Shown here in pieces: positions 1 through 7,746 of a DNA stretch of 34,640 nucleotides. Every line of letters starts with the position of its first letter. The first letter of the stretch is position 1. Source of the stretch: Bradyrhizobium yuanmingense (GTDB lineage: Bacteria > Pseudomonadota > Alphaproteobacteria > Rhizobiales > Xanthobacteraceae). The stretch is from the NCBI RefSeq assembly GCF_029167105.1, contig NZ_JARFML010000055.1:1-34640 (forward strand), written 5' to 3'. The notes under the pieces are model-generated. The model was not told the origin of the DNA, did not search any database, and was given only the letters and a program-made list of their open reading frames with translations. The position numbers and the translations under genes were made by a program.

Positions 1-110
1 CGCGGGGGCATCTTCCGGGCGATCAGCGCCCATTCGGCATCGGTCAGATCGCTTGCGTAACGCAGTCCACTGCGCTGATACTTGATACGAGCGGCTTTGG
101 TCCACGGCAT
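1..110 (-). CDS. IS5-like family transposase, N-terminal part (cut by window edge)
   Basis: The minus strand from an ATG at 110 reads about 36 residues, including RYASDLTDAEWALIARKMPP. This is the typical opening of IS5-group (DDE) transposases, where a [RY]-SDLTDxEWxLI block precedes the catalytic core. A GGAGG lies just upstream of the ATG (about 113-120 on the plus strand as CCTCC). The rest of the gene lies outside the window, so intactness cannot be judged. What is seen is the start and the conserved motif; the family call rests on that motif alone. Confidence 0.75.
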   Translation of the reverse strand, partial: MPWTKAARIKYQRSGLRYASDLTDAEWALIARKMPP

Positions 111-346
111 GGTGTCCTCCCTCGAATCTTTGCAAATCCGAAGGAATCACAAGCCCGCTAAAGCCGCTCACCTTTTTTTCGGTCAGGCTCTGAGGAGCCC
201 GCCTCCAGCGGGCGTCTCGAAGGATGGTCGCAGGGAAAAACTTTCAAATGCGATAGCCCGCCTGCGGGGGGAGGGAGCGCACTTCCTTCGTCGAGACGGT
301 ACAGCGCCGCTCTCCCACAAGCGGCTAAAGCGCTACGTGAATCACC
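111..346. other. Intergenic stretch beside the IS element, with degenerate repeats
   Basis: No gene is recognised here. A motif of the form CACAAGC..GCTAAAGC.GCT occurs at 148-168 and again, degenerate, at 316-334. This could be an IS terminus or a decayed copy of one, but no target-site duplication was established. Between them, 191-228 carries TGAGGAGCCCGCCTCCAGCG followed by CGTCTCGAAGGATGG, a hairpin (GCCCGC/GCGGGC at 197-213) in the style of Bradyrhizobium intergenic palindromes. Confidence 0.35.
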
Positions 347-1573
347 TCACCTTGCCGCGCCTTCCGTGAACGCGGTCTCGATCACATCGCCGAACGGCAG
401 CCACGACCGCCCGTCGAACTGCACCAGCCGCATCTGCCTGATCGGCAGGTAGCGTTTGGGCGAGGTGTTCATCCTGATGTTGGGCAATGCGACCGAAGGC
501 TGATAGTCCCGGAGCGAAGCCGCCTGGCGCATGATGTTGTCGCGCGAAAAATCGTCGCCGCATTGCTTCAGCACCTGCGTCAGCGCCTCGGCCGCGGCGT
601 AGCCATAGACGGCCGCGCTGTTGTTGGTGCTCTCGACCCGATGGTATTTGTCCATGAAGGCGAACCAGTCCTTCATGCCGGGATCGTCCTTCCAGGCCGG
701 ATCGCTCGGATCCTTCAAAAAGGCCGCCGAAATCACGCCGGCAGAGTTTTCCAGCCCCGCGGGCGCCATCGCGTTGGCGATCGAGGCGGAGGCATCGTTG
801 ACGATGAAGACCGGACGCCAATTCAGGGACGCTGCCAGCTTGATCACCTTGGATGCGGTCGAGGGCACGCCGAGGAAGACGAAGATATCGGCGCCGGCGC
901 GCTTGAGGATCGAGACGTGCCCGTCGAGATGCTCGTCGGCCAGATCGAAGGCGATGTCGACGAGGACGTGACGGTTGAGATCGCCGAGGCCCTCCTGGAT
1001 GCCCTTGTAGAGCATGCGCCCGAACTGGTCGTTCTGCCAGAGCACGACGATCTTCTTTCTGGGGTAGTAGGCCTGGATGTAGTTGGCGTAGATGCGCCCC
1101 TCCGACCGGAACGATGGCTGCCAGCCCATGGTCCAGGGATACGCGCTCGGCTGGCTCAGCTCCTCGTCGCCGGAGGCGACGAACAGCTGCGGAATATTCT
1201 TCTCGTTCAGGTACGAGCGCGTGACGAGATTGCCGGGCGTGCCGAACGAGCCGAACATCAGTTGCACGCCGTCCTTCTCGACCAGCTTGCGCGTCAGCTC
1301 CAGCGCTGTCGCCGGATCGGAATTGTCGTCGCGGGTGATGAAGCGGATCTTGCGGCCATTGATGCCGCCGCGCGCATTGACCATGTCGAAATAGGCCGCT
1401 TCCGCCTGGCCGATCGCGCCGAATTCCGAGAGCGGTCCCGAATACGGCATGACATTGCCGATGCGGATTTCCTCATCGCTTGCGGGTTGATCCGAGTGCT
1501 GCTGCAGCGACATCGCGCCCAGCGATGCGACAGCAATCACGGAAACGAACAGCATCCTGCCGATGACGCGCAT
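347..1573 (-). CDS. Branched-chain-amino-acid-type ABC transporter substrate-binding protein
   Basis: This is a 408-residue periplasmic binding protein of the type I fold (Peripla_BP_6, Leu/Ile/Val or aromatic-acid class). A hydrophobic signal segment (residues about 4-20) is followed by IRIGNVMPYSGPLSEFG, then GGINGRKI, the family's usual N-lobe motifs. The ATG at 1573 is preferred over a TTG at 1615 because it places the signal peptide at the very N-terminus; only a weak AAGG precedes it. It is clearly related to the four tandem binding proteins at 28277-33739 (shared PWTMGWQPSF, GRMLYKG/GKDYLKG and DNIMRQAASLRD blocks) but is more divergent. No permease or ATPase gene lies next to it, so it is an orphan here. 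Ligand unknown. Confidence 0.9.
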   Translation of the reverse strand: MRVIGRMLFVSVIAVASLGAMSLQQHSDQPASDEEIRIGNVMPYSGPLSEFGAIGQAEAAYFDMVNARGGINGRKIRFITRDDNSDPATALELTRKLVEKDGVQLMFGSFGTPGNLVTRSYLNEKNIPQLFVASGDEELSQPSAYPWTMGWQPSFRSEGRIYANYIQAYYPRKKIVVLWQNDQFGRMLYKGIQEGLGDLNRHVLVDIAFDLADEHLDGHVSILKRAGADIFVFLGVPSTASKVIKLAASLNWRPVFIVNDASASIANAMAPAGLENSAGVISAAFLKDPSDPAWKDDPGMKDWFAFMDKYHRVESTNNSAAVYGYAAAEALTQVLKQCGDDFSRDNIMRQAASLRDYQPSVALPNIRMNTSPKRYLPIRQMRLVQFDGRSWLPFGDVIETAFTEGAAR

Positions 1574-1711
1574 GTTCGATGCCTTGTGGTTGGCCCCCCA
1601 ACGACGTCGGCTCAATCCCCACCAAGGCCGATAAATCTAGGTCAAGCGTTTGGCAATCGTGTGGCTGGAGTGGCGCTTCGATGAAAGCGGCAGGGGTGCT
1701 GCCGCAACGCG

Positions 1712-2641
1712 CTACGGCAATCCCCGGGCCTCCAGCTGACGCACCAGCAGCAGCGTCGGCTCGGCGAGGCTGTCGCCGGAGCCATCCAAACCGAACGCTG
1801 CGGCGATGCCGTCGCGGCTGCGCAGCAGCGTGCTGCGCGGGCAATGGCCGGCGCCGCACAGCGTCTTCTTCAGGGTCTCGCCTTGCGCCACGAGGCCGGC
1901 GGAATCATCCGCGGCCCAGGCCAGCACGATCGGCACGTCGACATTGAGGATGCCGGGGAATACCGAGCGCTTGTCGTACTGGGTGGGATCGTCGCCGAGA
2001 TAGGCCTTCTCGCTGTCGCTCGCGTCCTTGCCGACGCGGTAGGTCCCGGACACCAGCACCACGCCGGCGACGTCGGCGCCAGCGGTCTGCAGCTCGGGAT
2101 GTGCCAGCATGGTCGCGACGTGGAAGGCGCCTGCGCCATAGCCGACTGCGACGATCTCGCGGGTATCGCCGTTGAAGAGGTCGATATTGCCATGAACCCA
2201 GGACAGCGCCGCCGCAACATCGGACGCGCCGGCCGGCCAGGTCGCCGCGGGCGCCAGGCGATAATTGACGCGGACCCCGATCATGCCGTTGCGCGCGGCA
2301 AAGCACATCGCCTGGTCCTGGATCTGGCGCGACAGCTCCGGCGCTCCGCGGTCGCCGGTGAAGCTATCCCCCGTCACGAATAGCAGCACCGGCCGCGGCG
2401 TGTCGGCCTTGGTCGCGCTGGTCGCGACATCGAGCACATTGGCCTCGCTCTCGCCATAGCGCAGGCCGCGCGAGAAGGTGACCTGCTCGCATAGCCGTGC
2501 GGTGCCGCCTGCGGTGGTGTCGGAATCGGTGAGACCCGCCTGCACGAGACCCGAGGGCGGCGGGAGCCGGCCCGGCACGGGTGCGTGCGCGGAGGCCGCG
2601 GTCATGGTCAGAAACAGGAAAAATGTCAGACAATTCTTCAT
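1712..2641 (-). CDS. Alpha/beta-hydrolase-fold protein (BD-FAE/esterase-like), probably catalytically dead
   Basis: The 309-residue protein has a signal peptide (residues 1-20, ending SAHA). Its body aligns by eye with carbohydrate-esterase/BD-FAE-like alpha/beta hydrolases: GVRVNYRLAPAATWPAGASD at about 122-141, the strand-elbow region at 163-171, and an acid-turn block AWAADDSAG at about 241-249. The nucleophile elbow, normally G-x-S-x-G, reads GYGAG (167-171), so Gly169 stands where serine should be. The C-terminal block that usually carries the catalytic histidine reads LLRSRDGIAAAFGLDGSGDS with no histidine. What is seen is the substitution; a loss of hydrolase activity is inferred. It could be a binding or scaffold protein in the periplasm. 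No Shine-Dalgarno sequence is obvious before the ATG. Confidence 0.8.
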   Translation of the reverse strand: MKNCLTFFLFLTMTAASAHAPVPGRLPPPSGLVQAGLTDSDTTAGGTARLCEQVTFSRGLRYGESEANVLDVATSATKADTPRPVLLFVTGDSFTGDRGAPELSRQIQDQAMCFAARNGMIGVRVNYRLAPAATWPAGASDVAAALSWVHGNIDLFNGDTREIVAVGYGAGAFHVATMLAHPELQTAGADVAGVVLVSGTYRVGKDASDSEKAYLGDDPTQYDKRSVFPGILNVDVPIVLAWAADDSAGLVAQGETLKKTLCGAGHCPRSTLLRSRDGIAAAFGLDGSGDSLAEPTLLLVRQLEARGLP

Positions 2642-2874
2642 GGGTGTGGCGGCCTTGCGGGGCTCATATTGGCTCGCTGATCTGGCTCGTCTTTTCTTCG
2701 CTTCATTAGTCGGCCGGCCTTGAGGCGAATTCGCGGCACCTTGGCGGGCAGGCGTGCAGCCGCCGTTTATCCCGATCCGTCAGGCCGCTGTCCAGCGCCG
2801 CCGAGGCTCGCGCCTGAAACGGCTTTCTACTGTGCATGGGGTTGTTTTCGCACTTTTTGTTTTGGCCTGGTCCG

Positions 2875-3444
2875 TCAGGCCGGCTTCATCGTCCGGAAGG
2901 TGATGGAATAGCGCCGCGCCGCGACCGGGGGGATGCTGTGCTCCCACTGCGACCGCGCCTCGCCGTCCATCATGTAGAGCGAGCGCGGCAGGGCCGCGAG
3001 CGTGTGGCGCTCCCAGGTCCTGCCCCTGCGGCGGCGGAAGCGGAAGTTGCACGGCGAGCCCAGCGACAGGCCGAGCACCTTGTCGAAATGCGGCTTGTCG
3101 CGATGCCAGCCGATGCCGACGCCCACCTCGTATTCAGTGCACAGCACCTGCCGGACGCTGCCCTCCGGCAGCCCCGCCCAGGCCTCGACCTGGCGCGCGA
3201 CCGGCCGCACCCAGTCCGGCACCGGATCGGCCTCGGCCAGAAGCTGCAGCGTGTAGTCGTAGCGATAGCCGAACGACGCCACCCGGCGGTTGCCCTCGAA
3301 CGCGCCGAACTGAAAGCGCTGGAGCGGCAATGCCGCGATGCGGCCGATCAGATCCTGCTCGGCGGCGCGATCGATAAAATCGTCCGTGGTGCGAAGACCG
3401 GCCGGGCCGTCCTGCGGGTCGGCGAACAAACCTAGCTGCGTCAT
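2875..3444 (-). CDS. alkB: AlkB-like 2-oxoglutarate/Fe(II) dioxygenase (alkylated nucleic acid repair)
   Basis: The product is 189 residues from the ATG at 3444 (MTQLGLFAD). The Fe(II) facial triad is visible as HRD (His114, Asp116, in GWHRDKP) and His169 (WEHSIPP). The 2-oxoglutarate arginines lie in RRYSITFR near residues 177-184. Members remove methyl groups from DNA or RNA bases by oxidative demethylation. An ATG at 3453 in the same frame is possible. Longer starts up to 3561 are unlikely because they would cover the divergent small gene at 3524. The protein resembles the short AlkB homologues common in alphaproteobacteria (GLFADPQ opening). It is monocistronic as far as can be seen, with 79 bp between the two divergent start codons. 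Confidence 0.88.
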   Translation of the reverse strand: MTQLGLFADPQDGPAGLRTTDDFIDRAAEQDLIGRIAALPLQRFQFGAFEGNRRVASFGYRYDYTLQLLAEADPVPDWVRPVARQVEAWAGLPEGSVRQVLCTEYEVGVGIGWHRDKPHFDKVLGLSLGSPCNFRFRRRRGRTWERHTLAALPRSLYMMDGEARSQWEHSIPPVAARRYSITFRTMKPA

Positions 3445-3523
3445 GCCTCGCATTTCCGTGATGGAACCTCTTTGCGGCTGATGCGACTTATCTATGACGC
3501 GGGAAGAAACGTGCGAGGCTGTC

Positions 3524-3664
3524 ATGGCAGAGAAGCATACCGCCGATCCGGTTGAGATCATGCGGGCGACCGGTCATCCCGAGCTGGAATACGCCGCCGG
3601 CTGGACCATCGCCGGTCTCGTCACCCTCGGCACCATCGTCGCCGCCTGGGTGTTCGCGATCTAG
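3524..3664 (+). CDS. Small single-pass membrane protein, 46 residues, unknown function
   Basis: A short gene with a convincing ribosome site, CGAGG five bases before the ATG at 3524. The product opens MAEKHTADPVEIMRATGHPE, followed by one hydrophobic helix (about residues 25-46) that reaches the C-terminus, so it is probably a tail-anchored or single-pass inner-membrane peptide. It is divergent from the AlkB-like gene and its TAG stop abuts a palindromic repeat at 3664. I do not recognise a family. It faintly resembles tiny oxidase-associated subunits in size and layout only. Confidence 0.5.
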   Translation: MAEKHTADPVEIMRATGHPELEYAAGWTIAGLVTLGTIVAAWVFAI

Positions 3665-3712
3665 GGCATGATCCGGAAAAGTGTGAAGCGGTTTTCCGGA
3701 TAGATCATGCCC
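3664..3712. repeat. Intergenic palindromic repeat (CATGATCCGGAAAA type)
   Basis: An imperfect inverted repeat running from GGGCATGATCCGGAAAA to TTTTCCGGATAGATCATGCC around a short GTGTGAAGCG centre. This palindrome type is dispersed in Bradyrhizobium and Rhodopseudomonas genomes (recognised from memory). It sits between convergent genes and may help end transcription from both sides. Confidence 0.8.
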
Positions 3713-3722
3713 AAGCAAAACC

Positions 3723-3753
3723 CCTGAGGGGCGATGGTGCATCGCGCCTCAGG
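3723..3753 (-). terminator. Hairpin overlapping the histidine kinase stop codon
   Basis: The inverted repeat CCTGAGGGGCGATG / CATCGCGCCTCAGG (13 of 14 pairs, loop GTG) includes the kinase stop codon at 3749-3751. On the minus strand it is followed by GGGTTTTGCTTGGGC, a short T run, consistent with a rho-independent terminator of the three-gene unit. Confidence 0.55.
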
Positions 3754-5335
3754 CGACGGGGAAGTGGAGCTCGAAGGCGGCGCCTTCGTCGGTCGGCTTC
3801 AGCCTGATCGAGCCGCCATGGCTCGCCATCACCGCGCGCGCGATCGCCAGCCCCATCCCGGTGCCGCCCTGGTCGCGGCGGGTGGTGAAGAACGCATCGA
3901 AGATCCTGTCGCGGTTCGGCGCCGAGATCGGCTCGCCGTCATTGCTGACCGTCACAAGCACGGTCGTCCGTGCGTCGACCGCCTCCAGCCTGATCGTCCC
4001 GGCCTTGTGCCGCACCGCATTGTCGGCGATGTGCGACAGCACGATCAGCGCCTTCTCCGAGGACATTCCGATCGCCCGGTCGAGGCTGCCGCTGGCCTCG
4101 ATCGCGCTTGCCGGAAACCGGCTCCTGAGATCGGCGATCACGGGCGCCAGCTCGGTGCGCTCGTTCTGCGGCAGGCTCTCGGCGCGGGCGAGCTCGCGCA
4201 GCCGCTGCGCCATCGCCTCCAGCCGCTGGGTGTCGGACAGGATGTTGGCGATGAAGGTGTTCTGCTCGGCCGGCGTCAGGCCCTCGGCCTTGCCCTGAAC
4301 CGAATCCTGCAGCAGCTCGGCCGCGCCCTTGATTGAGGTCAGCGGCGATTTCAGCTCGTGGGTGAGATGGGCCGAGAAGGTCGCGATATAGTCGGAGCGC
4401 CGCGCCAGCTGCTCGGCCATGCCGAGAAAGCTGTGCGAGAGCTGAGCGAACTCGCGCGTGCCGTAATGCTTCAGCGGCTGGAACGCCTCCCGGTCGCCGC
4501 GGCCGATTCGGGCGGCGCGGTCGATCAGCTCGCGCATCGGCAGCGTGATGGTGCGCGAGAACACGAGGCCGATCGCGATGGTGCCGAGGATCACGGCGAG
4601 TCCCGCTAGCACGAACTTGGCGCGCTCCTGATAGAGATGGTCGAAAATGTTGCTCGGCGTCCGCGTCGTGTAGATCACCCCGGCGACGCGGTTGTTAACG
4701 ATGACGGGCATCGCCGAGAACACGTGCACGCCGAGGCCGCGGCTGAAGGAATAGATCGGCGGCGGCGGCTTGTCCGGCACGCGGTTGCGTAAAGTCGCGC
4801 GGTATTGCCCTTGCAGGGCGTCCGCGACTTCCTCGATATGGGCGAGCGACTGCCCGACCTCCTGCCGCCCGGCAATCACCACGCCTTGCGGATCGAGGAT
4901 GCGAAAGCCGGCCAATGTCACCTTCTGGGTCTCGCGGATGATCGGCGTCAGCCGGGCGCCGATCTCGACATAGGCTGCTTGCGCCTGCCTGGGCGCGGGC
5001 AATGCGTCGGGCCGCCGCCGCAAGAGGTCGTTCGCGGTGAGGTCGAGCGCGGGGCGGATCGGTGTGACCTGGTCGCCGGGATCGGGCAGCACGCCCGGCG
5101 GCACCTCGGCGCCGAGCACGAGGCCGCTGTCGAGCCGGGCCGTCACCTCCTGCGCATAGATCGTCGCCAGCACGCGGCTCTGTGCGATCAGCTCGGCCTG
5201 GGTCTGGCGGATCAGCTGGTTGTCGTAGAGACGGAAGAAGAACAGGCCGACCAGCGGCAATATGCCGACCGTCGCCAGCACCGTGAAGATCACGAGGGTG
5301 AGCGACGGCCGCCATTTGTCGGGCGCAGCGCTCAT
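3749..5335 (-). CDS. Sensor histidine kinase, CreC-like architecture
   Basis: The product is 528 residues from the ATG at 5335, chosen because ATGA overlaps the regulator's stop codon (translational coupling). A transmembrane helix at about 12-33 is followed by a periplasmic sensor region of about 200 residues and a second helix at about 239-259. Then come HAMP (about 260-312) and the H-box THELKSPLTSIKG with phospho-acceptor His326. The ATP-binding domain shows IADNAVRH (Asn439) and GGTGMGLAI (490-498). THELKSPL is the H-box form seen in CreC-type kinases. Last gene of a unit with the response regulator and a DUF4173 protein. Stimulus unknown; an envelope signal is a guess from the neighbours. 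Confidence 0.92.
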   Translation of the reverse strand: MSAAPDKWRPSLTLVIFTVLATVGILPLVGLFFFRLYDNQLIRQTQAELIAQSRVLATIYAQEVTARLDSGLVLGAEVPPGVLPDPGDQVTPIRPALDLTANDLLRRRPDALPAPRQAQAAYVEIGARLTPIIRETQKVTLAGFRILDPQGVVIAGRQEVGQSLAHIEEVADALQGQYRATLRNRVPDKPPPPIYSFSRGLGVHVFSAMPVIVNNRVAGVIYTTRTPSNIFDHLYQERAKFVLAGLAVILGTIAIGLVFSRTITLPMRELIDRAARIGRGDREAFQPLKHYGTREFAQLSHSFLGMAEQLARRSDYIATFSAHLTHELKSPLTSIKGAAELLQDSVQGKAEGLTPAEQNTFIANILSDTQRLEAMAQRLRELARAESLPQNERTELAPVIADLRSRFPASAIEASGSLDRAIGMSSEKALIVLSHIADNAVRHKAGTIRLEAVDARTTVLVTVSNDGEPISAPNRDRIFDAFFTTRRDQGGTGMGLAIARAVMASHGGSIRLKPTDEGAAFELHFPVA

Positions 5336-6036
5336 GCCTCTTTCTCGCAGCGGCCGAGCTTGAAGCCGACGCCGTGGATGGTCTCGATCACGTTGTCGCA
5401 AGCAAGCGCCGCGAGCTTGGCGCGGATGTTGCGGATATGGCTGTCGATGGTGCGGTCGGAGACCTGGATGTTGAGCTGGTAGGCCGCGCGCATCAGCTGC
5501 TCGCGGTTGAACACCGATGTCGGCCGGGTCAGGAACGCGCGCAGGATGCCGAACTCGATCGCGGTCAGCTTCAGCGGCGTGCCGGCAAAGGACGCGACAT
5601 GCTGTTCGGGATCGATCAGCAGCCCGCCTTGCGTCAGCGCGGTGGGCCCGGCCTTGGCCTCTCCGTTGCGCGGGCTGAGGCGGCGCAGGATGACATTGAC
5701 CCGCGCCACCAGCTCGCGCGGGCTGAACGGCTTCGTGACGTAGTCGTCGCCGCCGATCTCAAGGCCCAGGATACGATCGATCTCCTCGTCGCGCGCCGAC
5801 AGGAACAGGATCGGCACATCGGAGCCTTTGCGAATCTCGCGGCACACGTCGAGGCCGTCGAACTCGGGCATGCCGATGTCCAGCACGATGAGATCGGGCC
5901 TGTCGGCGGCAAAGCGGAGAAGCGCCTCCTTGCCGTCGCGGGCCTCGATCACGTCCATGCCGGCCTTCTTCAGGGCGACGCGGATGACCTCGCGGATATG
6001 GCCTTCGTCGTCGACGATGAGAATGCGATGCGCCAA
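5332..6036 (-). CDS. OmpR/PhoB-family response regulator
   Basis: This 234-residue two-domain regulator has a receiver domain with acidic pocket Asp9/Asp10, phospho-acceptor Asp53 (VLDIGMP), Ser80 and Lys102 (YVTKPF). A C-terminal winged helix follows (about 135-230), with SDRTIDSHIRNIRAKL as recognition helix. The start codon is a TTG at 6034-6036, with GGAG six bases upstream; no ATG fits the conserved AHRILIVDDE opening. It lies 19 bp behind the DUF4173 gene and overlaps the kinase start by four bases, so the three genes are very likely one operon. Presumed partner of the adjacent kinase. Confidence 0.93.
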   Translation of the reverse strand: MAHRILIVDDEGHIREVIRVALKKAGMDVIEARDGKEALLRFAADRPDLIVLDIGMPEFDGLDVCREIRKGSDVPILFLSARDEEIDRILGLEIGGDDYVTKPFSPRELVARVNVILRRLSPRNGEAKAGPTALTQGGLLIDPEQHVASFAGTPLKLTAIEFGILRAFLTRPTSVFNREQLMRAAYQLNIQVSDRTIDSHIRNIRAKLAALACDNVIETIHGVGFKLGRCEKEA

Positions 6037-6055
6037 GAAACTCTCCGTGTCCTCG

Positions 6056-7558
6056 TCAGCTCGCCGGCTGGCTGCCGGCCTGAGCTCTTGCCTGGGCGTC
6101 TAACCTGCGCTGGAGCCGCCAGCCGCGAAAGCTCCAGCTTCGCCAGGCCAGATCCTGACGCTGCTGTTCTACAAGGCGGTCACGGCGTGGCACAAGACAG
6201 CCCTCCCTGGCGGCGGGCCGCAGCGCGAACGCCTTGTCGATGGCGGGCACCGCCTGCGGTCCGAGTGTCATGAGATAATCGATGTCGATCTGCAGGCCTT
6301 TCCCCGAGATTTCCCGGCTATGGGCGACATTGTAGTCGGCGATGAAGGCGTCAAAGTTCACGAGCGAGCAGCCGTAGAGCACGATCGCCAATGCGGCGAG
6401 GTTGGCGCCGATCAGCCATTGGTTGGACCTGTCGAGCACGATGCGCGCGACGATCAGGATCAGGCCGAGCGCCACCAGCCCCATCCAGATGAAGGCCGCG
6501 ATGCGCCAATAGGTCAGCATATAGACGTCGACATAGAGATCGAGCCGGCGGATGGACGAGCCGACCAGAAGCACGTTCTGCCCCACCCAGAGATAGACCA
6601 GCGGCCGGATCACCTTTGATTTCTCCGCCGGCCCGCCCGGACGCATTGCCACCAGCACGAAGGCAGCGGCGAGCAGGGCGGTCGCGATCAGCGGATAGGC
6701 GCCGCGATGGGCGTAAGTTGCATAAGTCATGTTGTTGGGCAGCGCCGCGTGGCCCCACAGATAGATGCCATCGAGAATGGACTGTGCCGCGAACAGCAGG
6801 TTGAACAGGATCAGCGAGCGCAGGATGGTGGAGGGGCCGAGAAATTCCGCCGAGACCATGGGCGGCAGCGGCGGTGGCACGGGGCCCTCGGCCACGGTGG
6901 CGATGTCTATCGTCTTGCGCCGCCAGCTCACATGGATGAACGGCCAGATCAGAGCCAGCATCAAGGTCCAGAACAGAACGCGCCACATGTTGACATGGTC
7001 CAACATGACCTTGGGATTGAGCAGCGACACCCATTGCTCGATCACCGGATTGGCGGCGGCGAACAATGCGATGAAGACGGTGCCGAGCGCCGCAGGCATC
7101 AGCCAGAGCGCGATGCCGCGGGTGAACGCCGACATGTTGAAGGCCTGGGGCGCATCGAGGAAGAACCTGAAGGGACCGAGCAGGAGGAAATTGCGCAGCG
7201 CGCGGGCGCGGTCGGTGAGCCCGGTCGTATCGGGATTGGTCGCAAGCAACAGCGCAATCGTCAGCGACGCGACGAGGATCAGGAAGGACAGCGTGTTGAG
7301 CTCTTCCATGGCCGGCACAAGGCCGAGCACAAGGATCGCGCCGCTGATCATCGCCCGCCGCCAGTCCAGGGTCGCGTGATTGAACAGCACCGACACGCAG
7401 GCGGTCGCGACCGCAAACAGCGTCAGCGACAGCCCGATCCGCTGACCATAGAACAGCCAGTCGGCGAGCCCAGCCAGCAGCAGCGCCACTGCGAGCTTGG
7501 CCGACAGCGCAGAAGGCCTGATCGGTTGGATGTCCGTCGTCGAAGCCAGGCTCGTCAT
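6056..7558 (-). CDS. DUF4173-type polytopic membrane protein
   Basis: The 500-residue protein starts at the ATG at 7558; GGAG lies 11 bases upstream. About ten or more hydrophobic segments fill residues 20-430, and the tail is an Arg/Gln-rich soluble segment. Blocks such as ILRSLILFNLLFAAQSILDG, ATYAHRGAYPLIATALL and YMLTYWRIAAFIWMGLVALG match the DUF4173 family as I remember it. The molecular role of the family is unknown. First gene of the operon with the response regulator and kinase, the place that creD takes beside creBC in enterobacteria, although the sequence is not recognisably CreD. Confidence 0.78.
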   Translation of the reverse strand: MTSLASTTDIQPIRPSALSAKLAVALLLAGLADWLFYGQRIGLSLTLFAVATACVSVLFNHATLDWRRAMISGAILVLGLVPAMEELNTLSFLILVASLTIALLLATNPDTTGLTDRARALRNFLLLGPFRFFLDAPQAFNMSAFTRGIALWLMPAALGTVFIALFAAANPVIEQWVSLLNPKVMLDHVNMWRVLFWTLMLALIWPFIHVSWRRKTIDIATVAEGPVPPPLPPMVSAEFLGPSTILRSLILFNLLFAAQSILDGIYLWGHAALPNNMTYATYAHRGAYPLIATALLAAAFVLVAMRPGGPAEKSKVIRPLVYLWVGQNVLLVGSSIRRLDLYVDVYMLTYWRIAAFIWMGLVALGLILIVARIVLDRSNQWLIGANLAALAIVLYGCSLVNFDAFIADYNVAHSREISGKGLQIDIDYLMTLGPQAVPAIDKAFALRPAAREGCLVPRRDRLVEQQRQDLAWRSWSFRGWRLQRRLDAQARAQAGSQPAS

Positions 7559-7608
7559 GTCCAGAGAGTCTCCGTGAATGGTGGCATCACGAATTCTGAA
7601 CGGCACTT

Positions 7609-7738
7609 GTGCAGACGGCGGGATCATCGTCTGCACGGCTTCAGGAGTTTTTTGCAGTTTTCGTGCAGGCGCGCTTTTGCCTCTCGCGCAGCGTGATTCG
7701 CTTTGCTAGGTGCGAAACATTCATCGCCCATCGCACCT
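7609..7738. promoter_or_regulatory. Divergent regulatory region with two inverted repeats
   Basis: The gap between the DUF4173 operon and the GH3 gene holds a perfect 9-bp inverted repeat GTGCAGACG / CGTCTGCAC (7609-7617 and 7628-7636, 10-bp spacer). A second repeat, AGGTGCGA / TCGCACCT (7708-7715 and 7731-7738), lies just before the GH3 start codon. They could be binding sites for the adjacent OmpR-type regulator or another factor, or a leader hairpin. Function is inferred from position only. Confidence 0.35.
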
Positions 7739-7746
7739 GGTGCATC

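Noticed and set aside
3524..3664. Calling the 46-residue peptide an aa3-oxidase subunit IV
   Set aside because: Only size and single helix agree; the characteristic sequence of that subunit is absent.
6056..7558. Calling the membrane protein CreD
   Set aside because: Position fits but the sequence blocks and helix pattern match DUF4173, not CreD.
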